This document shows positions 1 to 5,081 of a stretch of 5,950 nt of DNA, piece by piece. The DNA is from Bacteroidota bacterium (GTDB lineage: Bacteria; Bacteroidota; Bacteroidia; Chitinophagales; Chitinophagaceae), in assembly GCA_023427575.1 (NCBI GenBank), contig JAEZAY010000343.1:1-5950 (forward strand). The letters are read 5' to 3'. Made by a program: the position numbers and the translations under genes. The notes under the pieces are model-generated. The model was not told the origin of the DNA and did not search any database. It saw only the letters and a program-made list of their open reading frames with translations. Positions within the stretch are counted from its first letter, which is position 1; each line of letters begins with the position of its first letter.

Positions 1-627
1 AAATTCGAAGGCCATTCCCGATCCAATGGTGTTGGCTGAAAAACCCAGGGCCCGCTGTGCTTTCCGGAAAAGCGTATTATTGATCTCTTCGGTAATTCCG
101 TCGAGAACGGCAATGCTGGTATTGTCATTTTTAGCGATCCGGTGCAACTGTACTGCCCTGAAACCCTGCTGATATGCATCATTCAGCTTTTCAAGCGCAT
201 CAGGCAGTAAAATATTATCGGCGTCCAGGATCAGCGCCAGTTCGTATTGAGAACCTGGGATCGTATTCAGCAGAAAATTCAGCGACCGGGCTTTGGATCC
301 TATTTCAAAACGAACTTCAAATACATTAACATCCAGGGTTTGCAGCTCGCGAATCGTGTCTGACTGAAGTTGGTCGGCGGCTATAAAAACATCATATAAA
401 TGTCGCGGGTAATTATGGTTTGCCGCCATCCGGGCGGTATTTATTATAACAGAATCTTCGCGATAGGCCGGAATCAGGATCGCGATCCGGGCTTTTATTT
501 GATTTGTTGAATATTTTTTAGATCTCCGCAATGATGATATCAGAGCCAGAATAAAAAAATACCCGGTGATTAAGCCGGTATAAATTAAAATAAGAAGAAA
601 AAATATCTGGAGAATGGATTGAGCCAT
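1..627 (-). CDS. Membrane-anchored family 2 glycosyltransferase, C-terminus outside the window
   Basis: The reading frame is open from an ATG at 627 to the window edge, giving 209 N-terminal residues. Residues 5-31 form one hydrophobic membrane segment, followed by a basic stretch (LRRSKK). The GT-A domain begins at about residue 47 with ILIPAYRED (50-58), the nucleotide-sugar-binding strand of family 2 enzymes. LILDADN (132-138) supplies the DxD metal and sugar-nucleotide motif, and KARSLNFLL (112-120) is the helix typical of this family. GSGMAF (202-207) matches the region before the acceptor site. The protein probably adds a sugar to a lipid-linked or growing polysaccharide at the cytoplasmic face of the inner membrane. 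The missing part should hold the catalytic acidic motif and probably more membrane segments. It starts 37 bp after the preceding glycosyltransferase gene, with no terminator or recognisable Shine-Dalgarno between them, so the two are probably co-transcribed. Donor and acceptor cannot be read from the sequence. Confidence 0.9.
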   Translation of the reverse strand, partial: MAQSILQIFFLLILIYTGLITGYFFILALISSLRRSKKYSTNQIKARIAILIPAYREDSVIINTARMAANHNYPRHLYDVFIAADQLQSDTIRELQTLDVNVFEVRFEIGSKARSLNFLLNTIPGSQYELALILDADNILLPDALEKLNDAYQQGFRAVQLHRIAKNDNTSIAVLDGITEEINNTLFRKAQRALGFSANTIGSGMAFEF

Positions 628-664
628 TACATATAGGCAGTTTTAGTTCCGGCAAACCACCGGA

Positions 665-1573
665 TTATACAATTGAGCGACTGGAAGAATGCAAATTCCA
701 GAGGATCCCTTTCACAAAACTTCGAAACGTCTTCATGCTGCCTCCTGCAAAATAAGTGATTATACTTTTAGGTATGGTGAAAATTGTGAAAAAACAAAGG
801 AATACCATCCATTGAAAAAAGCCGGCCTGGCGCCGCATCAGCAGGATCCGGTTCCGCGTCATGTAATACGTTTGGAGCGGAGTTTTATTGCCAACACTCG
901 AGGATCCCTTATGGTATATAAATGCCGAACCCTGAAACCAGATCTTATAGCCCAGCTTCCGGATTCGCAGGTTCAGATCCCATTCTTCATAATAAAGAAA
1001 AAACTTTTCCGGAAATCCTCCGGTTTCGTCCAGAACCCTGGCCCTGATTAACATGGCACAGCCATGTGCGCCAGATGTTTCTTCCGCTGAATTGTACTGG
1101 CCAAGGTCTTTTTCCAGATAACCCCGGGCGGAGGTTCGCCCTGTATACATATTGAATGGGTTAAAACCCGCATATTCGATCTGATCCGGCCGATCGTAAA
1201 AAAGGATTTTCGGCGAAACCGCTGCTATTTCATTACTTTTTAGCATAGGCTCCAGCAATAGCTCCAGGATTCCGGCACTCAGAACAGTATCGTTGTTAAC
1301 AATAAAAAGATACTCGCCTTTTGCCGCCCGGATCCCGAGGTTGTTTCCCCCGGAAAAGCCCAGGTTTTTTTCGCTCCGGATAAAGCGGGTATGGGGATAA
1401 TCGCCGGCTGAAATTGCCGGCCCCGGTTCCTGATCCGAGTTCATATCACATACTATAATCTCATAGTTCGGATAGCTGAGCTGCCGGGAAGATTCTAGAA
1501 AAGCAATGGTATCCGCAGTGCGGTTATAGTTGAGTGTGATTAAAGATATCAGGGGCTTTGCCGGATCATTCAT
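665..1573 (-). CDS. Family 2 glycosyltransferase, rhamnosyltransferase-like
   Basis: The product is 302 residues from the ATG at 1573. It has a full GT-A domain: ISLITLNYNR (9-18), EIIVCDMNS (38-46), KNLGFSGGNN (69-78), the metal-binding NND (93-95) in place of DxD, and FFLYYEEWDLNLRI (191-204), whose E197 and D199 lie in the acidic pocket expected to hold the catalytic base. YHKGSSSVG (220-228) completes the WbbL/RfbF-like pattern seen in dTDP-rhamnose transferases and relatives. A hydrophobic stretch at 252-276 probably holds the C-terminal end at the membrane. It would add one sugar to the lipid-linked repeat unit in the cytoplasm. The rhamnose donor is only suggested by the family. An upstream in-frame TTG at 1609 would add 12 hydrophobic residues, but it lies inside the terminator stem, so the ATG is preferred. 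That ATG follows directly on a run of seven T, with no Shine-Dalgarno, so expression may depend on read-through of the hairpin. Confidence 0.93.
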   Translation of the reverse strand: MNDPAKPLISLITLNYNRTADTIAFLESSRQLSYPNYEIIVCDMNSDQEPGPAISAGDYPHTRFIRSEKNLGFSGGNNLGIRAAKGEYLFIVNNDTVLSAGILELLLEPMLKSNEIAAVSPKILFYDRPDQIEYAGFNPFNMYTGRTSARGYLEKDLGQYNSAEETSGAHGCAMLIRARVLDETGGFPEKFFLYYEEWDLNLRIRKLGYKIWFQGSAFIYHKGSSSVGNKTPLQTYYMTRNRILLMRRQAGFFQWMVFLCFFTIFTIPKSIITYFAGGSMKTFRSFVKGILWNLHSSSRSIV

Positions 1574-1610
1574 AAAAAAAATTGCAATCTCCAGAAAGGG
1601 AGATTGCAAT
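1574..1610 (-). terminator. Intrinsic terminator (possible attenuator) between sugar transferase and glycosyltransferase
   Basis: A perfect 12-bp inverted repeat (1581-1592 and 1599-1610, arm ATTGCAATCTCC) encloses a 6-base loop. In the minus-strand direction it is followed directly by seven T (1580-1574), the form of a rho-independent terminator. On the plus strand no T-run follows, so it acts for leftward transcription only. It lies 23 bp after the stop of the sugar transferase gene. The T-run ends at the ATG of the next gene, so in a read-through transcript the hairpin would also sit 7 bases from the start codon. Each arm contains the self-complementary octamer ATTGCAAT, so the site could alternatively bind a dimeric protein. 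Confidence 0.85.
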
Positions 1611-1633
1611 GTATAAAAATTCGGAATGGTATC

Positions 1634-2782
1634 TTAACTGTTGGTCTTCTGAATAATGGCTGAAGGGGTGTTTGCCATAATCCAGAGATCGTAAAAGAAA
1701 TTGGATTTATTAGCATAATCGATATCAAGGGTAATTCTTTCTTCTACTGACATTTTCGACTGGCCTCTTTTTTTGATCTGCCAGAGACCCGTGATTCCTG
1801 CCGGAGCCAGAAAACGTTTAGCCCACTCATCGGTTGTAAGGGAAGCCGCCTCATACAGCGGTAAAGGTCTGTTGCCTACCAGCGACATGTCACCTTTCAG
1901 CACATTGAAGAGCTGAGGCAGTTCGTCGAGACTGGTTTTGCGCAGAAAGGCGCCCAGCCTTGTCACAACCCGGGGGTCATCGCAAATCTTCATAAATACC
2001 GGTCCGTTGGGGCTGATCCGTCTATATTGATTCAGATGTGAAAATTCACCAATTTGTTTATCGGCGCCTTCGACCATTGTTCTGAATTTATAGAAATCGA
2101 AGATCTTATAACCTCTGCCCGCTCTTTTGGAAATATAGAAAATGGGCCCTTTAGCTTCCAGTTTCAGCGCCAGCCCAACCAGCAAAAACACCGGGCTCAG
2201 AATAGCAATCAGGGTTGCCGAAACCAGGATATCAAACAAACGTTTGATCATGGCCGGAAAGCTGAAATATACCGGAGTACTGGTTTCAATAGTTGGCGTA
2301 GGGTTCTTTTTTACCTTTTTCCAGAAGTTTACCTTGGTAACAAGCTGTGACCTGGAGTAACCTTTCAGGAAAACGATATCATCGATAAACCGCAATGAAC
2401 GCAATTTGCTGAGTTCCTCTACGCTGATATTGGTTGCGTCAACGATCAGGGGAACTTCATTAAAACGAATATCGGCAGCTAAAAATTTATGCAGTTCTTT
2501 CAGGCCTTCTATGCCAAGAACCGCTTCCGTAAAGATGATATCGGGGCGGGTACCTGCCTGATCCGATAGTCTTTTAAGCATGGAACGGGCATGATCATAG
2601 TTTTCGGCGCCATATCCGCTTTCGAAACTGTTAATAAGAATATGAATATTACCGGTTTTTTTGCCGATAAAGAAAAACTGGGGCTTTTTTGCGACTGCAG
2701 CCGTTTCCTTCTGGTTTGGGACCGAGTAGTGGCGGTAACTTCGCTGGAGATTTTTTTCCTGGGGTAAAATTGTAAGTTCCAT
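1634..2782 (-). CDS. Polyprenyl-phosphate sugar-1-phosphate transferase with N-terminal receiver-like domain
   Basis: The product is 382 residues. Residues 175-382 are a bacterial sugar transferase domain (WcaJ/ExoY/PglC type): KRLFDILVS (180-188), a membrane-embedded hairpin helix (about 182-207) with the breaking Pro at 197, KFRTM (232-236), SLDELPQLFNVLKGDMSLVG (284-303) with the catalytic Asp-Glu dyad at D286-E287, NRPLPLYEA (304-312) and AGITGLWQI (328-336). It transfers a sugar-1-phosphate from a nucleotide sugar to undecaprenyl phosphate, the first step of repeat-unit assembly. The usual four-helix N-terminal bundle is absent. Residues about 34-157 are soluble instead, and 80-157 align with the second half of a receiver domain: PDIIFTE (80-86) has Glu in place of the phospho-accepting Asp, VPLIVDAT is at 110-117 and the conserved Lys is K140. 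The acidic pair of a true receiver is missing, so phosphorylation is unlikely. The gene begins 35 bp after the response regulator gene and is probably co-transcribed with it. The sugar donor is unknown. A degenerate nucleotide-binding domain is the alternative reading of the N-terminus. Confidence 0.95.
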   Translation of the reverse strand: MELTILPQEKNLQRSYRHYSVPNQKETAAVAKKPQFFFIGKKTGNIHILINSFESGYGAENYDHARSMLKRLSDQAGTRPDIIFTEAVLGIEGLKELHKFLAADIRFNEVPLIVDATNISVEELSKLRSLRFIDDIVFLKGYSRSQLVTKVNFWKKVKKNPTPTIETSTPVYFSFPAMIKRLFDILVSATLIAILSPVFLLVGLALKLEAKGPIFYISKRAGRGYKIFDFYKFRTMVEGADKQIGEFSHLNQYRRISPNGPVFMKICDDPRVVTRLGAFLRKTSLDELPQLFNVLKGDMSLVGNRPLPLYEAASLTTDEWAKRFLAPAGITGLWQIKKRGQSKMSVEERITLDIDYANKSNFFYDLWIMANTPSAIIQKTNS

Positions 2783-2817
2783 AAAGTAAGGTTTGCGTTA
2801 CACTTTCAGTGGTTGGA

Positions 2818-3222
2818 TTAATTAAGCGGAGCAGTATATGCTCGTTTTACTTTTGGGTTTTCACAGATAGTGTCAACGGCATCCATTAACTCAATTGGAT
2901 TAAAAGGCTTATTAAAAGAATACGAAATCCCGTATTCAAAACATTTTGCCATCGTTTCGCCTTTGTCGAGCGAAGAAAGTACAATGATTGGAATACCACT
3001 ATATAAACCGCTGGATGATAACTGTTCAATCAGTTCCCAGTTATTCATGTCTGGAAGCTGGGCATCTGCGATAATTAAATCAGGCAAATTTCGCTGTGAT
3101 AACCAATACATAGCTGAACATCCGTCGGGAGCAGTTACTACCTGGTAGTCTTTACTCAAAACAGTTTGCAGCAAAAACCGGATAGCTTTACTGTCATCAA
3201 TCGCGAGTATTTTCTTTTTCAT
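2818..3222 (-). CDS. Stand-alone receiver-domain response regulator (CheY/PilH-like)
   Basis: The 134-residue product is a complete single receiver domain without an output domain. All key residues are present: the acidic pair D9-D10 in ILAIDDSK (5-12), the phospho-acceptor D53 in PDLIIAD (47-53), S83 in PIIVLSS (78-84), and K105 followed by P106 in FNKPFNP (103-109). It should therefore accept phosphate from a histidine kinase, but none is encoded in the window, so it is an orphan here. Without an effector domain it presumably acts through protein contact. Its closest visible partner is the sugar transferase encoded 35 bp downstream, which carries a receiver-like N-terminal domain. An in-frame stop lies a few codons upstream of the ATG at 3222, which fixes the start closely. 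The 329 bp upstream leave room for its own promoter, though I see no convincing one. Membership of the polysaccharide locus is inferred from position. Confidence 0.95.
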   Translation of the reverse strand: MKKKILAIDDSKAIRFLLQTVLSKDYQVVTAPDGCSAMYWLSQRNLPDLIIADAQLPDMNNWELIEQLSSSGLYSGIPIIVLSSLDKGETMAKCFEYGISYSFNKPFNPIELMDAVDTICENPKVKRAYTAPLN

Positions 3223-3551
3223 CAGTTGGGAAAAAATTACGTTTTATAAAAATTCGCAATTTTTCAAAGACATGCATTTGGAGGCTCACACAGGTATTGG
3301 AACAGACTATTAGAAAATAACGTGCCTAATTTTACCAGTATGGCTTTTCGGATGCAAAAGTGGATTTCCTGAAAGCTCAGAAAGCGGCAATTTCACGAGG
3401 ATTTGTGGTGAGTATAAGCTATTAATCGGGGTCTTAACCGGTGTTTCGAGGGTTGGATACCGTTTACTTTTCAGTTTTAACGAGGAGTAAAAGTAGTAAG
3501 ATTATCTTAGAAACCAAATTATCCTCTATTAAAATTTTGTCGTCATAATTC
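3223..3551. other. Non-coding gap between glycosyltransferase and response regulator genes
   Basis: These 329 bp separate two genes read in the same direction. No reading frame of convincing length is open here on either strand. No hairpin with a T-run follows the glycosyltransferase stop, so read-through into the response regulator gene is possible. The stretch contains an odd palindrome, TAAGAT-T-ATCTTA (3497-3509), overlapping the 13-bp repeat at 3487-3499, and a 7-bp A/T-rich inverted repeat (3465-3471 with 3489-3495). A promoter for the response regulator gene is expected here, but only weak matches to the Bacteroidota consensus are visible, such as TGTCTTTG on the minus strand without a proper upstream element. 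Confidence 0.6.
3487..3499 (+). repeat. 13-bp intergenic repeat, copy 1
   Basis: GTAAAAGTAGTAA occurs here on the plus strand and again on the minus strand at 4871-4883. The pair forms an inverted repeat around the 3552-4733 glycosyltransferase gene. Similarity runs on for a few bases after the 13-mer (next bases GATTAT here, TATTTT in the other copy). It could be a shared regulator site or chance in A/T-rich DNA. Confidence 0.4.
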
Positions 3552-4733
3552 CTATTTCGGGAACGCTGACGCAGAATTTTCCCGTTTTGCCTTCTCCCAG
3601 ATCACGGTTTGGGTATTTGTTATAAACCGGTAGAAACCAACGAAAACCGAGAAATTCATAAACACAAAATAAAAGGCGATCGTGAAGATCCGGGGTGTTT
3701 TCCGTTTGCTTCGCAACAGCCATCCTATAAGTGCAACTATATAAAAGAGGGTTTGCAGAAAAAGGAAAATTTCGTAAAAAATACCTGATGCTTTAGCCAC
3801 CAGCCAGATATTGGTGAGGTAGAGGAAAACCAGCGCCAGGGGGGTGATGGTCCAGCGAAGGATCCGGTGTGAAATGAACTGAAAGGAAAGGGCGGGAAAT
3901 TTAAAGATATTAAATAAGGGCCGGAGCATGCCCATTGCCTGGAAAGCGCCCGCGGAAATCCGGATTTTCCGTTTCATCTCTTCTCCTACCGTTGCTGAAC
4001 CGGTTTCGGTAGCCCAGGCTTCGGGTTCGTAACGAACCGTATAACCTTTCAGACATAATCGCAGCGATTGCACAAAATCTTCAATTATCGTGTTTTCGGG
4101 TAAATGCTCATATAAATTCCGGCGGATTGAAAAGATCTCGCCGGCAGCACCCATGGTTGAGTAAAAACGGGAATCCTCCTTTTTAAGAAAGGATTCGTAC
4201 TGCCAGTAGATTCCTTCTCCTTTGGCAGCGGTTCCGGCATCCACAGCTTTTACCAGCTTTTCACCGGCCACGCCGCCAACCTGTTTATCATAATAATGGC
4301 GCGTTATCTTCCGGACTGCCGCGGGGTTTAAAAAAGTATTGGCATCGGAAAAAATCAAAATCTCCCCCGTTGAAGCACTAACCGCCCGGTTTGATGCCGC
4401 CACTTTTCCCCTGCGCTTAGGTTCGTGCAGGTGAATGATGGAAGGATACCTGCTTAAGATCCGGGCAGTTCCATCGGTAGACCCATCGGTAATGAAAATT
4501 ATTTCCATCCGGTTTTGCGGATAATCGAGTTCCAGGATATTGCGGATCTTTTCCTCCAGCCAGGCTTCTTCATTATAAGCGGGCACAATGATGGTCACCG
4601 TAGGAGTATAGTTCAGGGGCTCTGGCGGCTGTTTCTTTCTTTTTACAGCATTGAGAATTTTCAGCAGTATGCCGTATCCGAGATATGTATAGAAAATGAT
4701 AACCAGGCAGGCAAAAAAGAAAATTTCGATCAT
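3552..4733 (-). CDS. Multi-pass membrane family 2 glycosyltransferase
   Basis: The 393-residue product begins with a membrane helix (2-29). Its cytoplasmic GT-A domain contains TVTIIVPAYNEE (45-56), IFITDGSTDGT (79-89), IFSDANT (127-133), GAAGEIFSIRR (195-205) and IIEDF (216-220), where E218-D219 correspond to the catalytic acidic motif. Three more helices follow at about 294-315, 319-340 and 349-370. This layout resembles processive or lipid-anchored polysaccharide synthases of the cellulose/hyaluronan synthase type. Two motifs differ from that group: the metal motif reads DAN rather than DAD, and the QxxRW position is RKIRISAG (255-262), which argues against classing it as a cellulose synthase. 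It probably transfers sugar to a membrane-bound acceptor in exopolysaccharide synthesis. An in-frame TAA two codons upstream makes the ATG at 4733 the first possible start. No Shine-Dalgarno is visible. A candidate promoter lies about 100 bp upstream. Substrate unknown. Confidence 0.95.
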   Translation of the reverse strand: MIEIFFFACLVIIFYTYLGYGILLKILNAVKRKKQPPEPLNYTPTVTIIVPAYNEEAWLEEKIRNILELDYPQNRMEIIFITDGSTDGTARILSRYPSIIHLHEPKRRGKVAASNRAVSASTGEILIFSDANTFLNPAAVRKITRHYYDKQVGGVAGEKLVKAVDAGTAAKGEGIYWQYESFLKKEDSRFYSTMGAAGEIFSIRRNLYEHLPENTIIEDFVQSLRLCLKGYTVRYEPEAWATETGSATVGEEMKRKIRISAGAFQAMGMLRPLFNIFKFPALSFQFISHRILRWTITPLALVFLYLTNIWLVAKASGIFYEIFLFLQTLFYIVALIGWLLRSKRKTPRIFTIAFYFVFMNFSVFVGFYRFITNTQTVIWEKAKRENSASAFPK

Positions 4734-4763
4734 CTTTTAGTTTGTTCAACAGCAATTTCCACT

Positions 4764-4943
4764 TTATAACGGTGCAATATTACCGTTTTGTAAAGCCCTT
4801 TCAGGGTTTCTGAGTGAAAGGCCGGAGCTGTCAAAGATAAATTCCAAAATATTTCGCTTCTTCAAAAATATTACTACTTTTACCGCCACTATCCGGTCTT
4901 CTATCTCCATTATCCCTTCAAAAACGTAGTGCTGTAACCTCAT
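4764..4943 (-). CDS. Possible small protein of 59 residues, unrecognised
   Basis: An ATG at 4943 opens a frame of 59 codons ending in TAA at 4764, 30 bp before the start of the glycosyltransferase gene. The frame is open for ten codons upstream of that ATG. The predicted product has a hydrophobic and basic middle (RIVAVKVVIFLKK, about residues 18-30) and a polar end (NPERALQNGNIAPL). I recognise no family. Against it: the candidate promoter (4832-4866) lies inside it, A/T-rich intergenic DNA often holds frames of this length, and no ribosome binding site is visible. For it: position and direction fit an operon leader gene. It may be real, a decayed remnant, or chance. Confidence 0.25.
   Translation of the reverse strand: MRLQHYVFEGIMEIEDRIVAVKVVIFLKKRNILEFIFDSSGLSLRNPERALQNGNIAPL
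4768..4787. promoter_or_regulatory. 6-bp dyad upstream of the glycosyltransferase start
   Basis: AACGGT (4768-4773) and ACCGTT (4782-4787) form a perfect inverted repeat with an 8-bp spacer. It lies 35 bp upstream of the ATG at 4733 and inside the predicted leader. It could be an operator half-site pair or a small RNA hairpin. With no T-run beside it, it is not a terminator. Confidence 0.3.
4797..4821 (-). promoter_or_regulatory. Leader hairpin in the predicted glycosyltransferase 5' untranslated region
   Basis: CCTTTCA (4797-4803) and TGAAAGG (4815-4821) form a 7-bp perfect stem with an 11-base loop. An alternative shorter pairing CCCT/AGGG (4796-4799 with 4803-4806) is mutually exclusive with it. 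If the candidate promoter is right, this hairpin lies within a few bases of the RNA 5' end, where it could affect stability or binding. No known riboswitch pattern was recognised. Confidence 0.3.
4832..4866 (-). promoter_or_regulatory. Candidate Bacteroidota promoter for the polysaccharide glycosyltransferase gene
   Basis: On the minus strand TTTG (4866-4863) is followed after 23 bp by TATCTTTG (4839-4832). This is a full match to the -7 consensus TAnnTTTG of the Bacteroidota primary sigma factor, with TTG at the outer limit of the spacing known for the -33 element. The start site would fall near 4826, giving a leader of about 93 bases. A second consensus match, TATTTTTG (4870-4863), overlaps the -33 element but lacks an upstream TTG. 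Confidence 0.45.
4871..4883 (-). repeat. 13-bp intergenic repeat, copy 2
   Basis: This is the minus-strand copy of GTAAAAGTAGTAA found at 3487-3499. It ends four bases upstream of the candidate promoter's -33 element, a usual place for an activator site or upstream element. Confidence 0.4.
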
Positions 4944-5081
4944 TATTCTTCGAAAACCACTAGCTGTGCATATTTACACATATGCTCTTCCATTGAATGA
5001 AGCCTGTTTCATCAAATATCCCTATGATTGGCCCGCCTAAGGCTTATGTTCAAACAAAACCTCGTTTATAATCGGTATAAA

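Larger units (their letters stand above)
4734..5081. other. Divergent intergenic region between polysaccharide locus and secreted hydrolase
   Basis: These 348 bp separate divergent genes and should hold both promoters. On the minus side there is a TTTG...TATCTTTG promoter candidate (4832-4866), two dyads downstream of it and a doubtful 59-codon frame (4764-4943). On the plus side I find only weak candidates: TATGATTG at 5023-5030 lacks a correctly spaced upstream TTG, and TATAAT at 5067-5072 lies only 9 bp from the hydrolase start. Confidence 0.6.

Noticed and set aside
689..1051. 120-residue plus-strand frame
   Set aside because: It lies wholly antisense to the conserved C-terminal half of a glycosyltransferase; its composition looks like an antisense shadow.
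1574..1609. TTG start at 1609 giving a 314-residue form of the glycosyltransferase
   Set aside because: The extra 12 codons are the terminator stem and T-run itself, and the family domain begins right after the ATG at 1573.
2054..2360. Two plus-strand frames of 98 and 72 residues
   Set aside because: Both are antisense to the sugar transferase catalytic domain and lack recognisable features.
2870..3148. 92-residue plus-strand frame
   Set aside because: It is antisense to a complete receiver domain whose key residues are all present.
3231..3270. Promoter-like A/T-rich stretch just upstream of the response regulator
   Set aside because: TAATTTTT lies only about 8 bases from the start codon and is 25 bp from the nearest TTTG, a poor match in both spacing and position.
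3465..3495. 7-bp inverted repeat TACTTTT/AAAAGTA as a terminator for the upstream glycosyltransferase
   Set aside because: The stem is A/T-rich with a 17-base loop and no T-run, so it would not terminate transcription.
3529..3723. 64-residue minus-strand frame overlapping the end of the glycosyltransferase gene
   Set aside because: It is a shifted frame of a gene with clear family motifs and shows no motif of its own.
4515..4769. 84-residue plus-strand frame and 60-residue minus-strand frame near the glycosyltransferase start
   Set aside because: Both are off-frame or antisense readings of the glycosyltransferase N-terminus.
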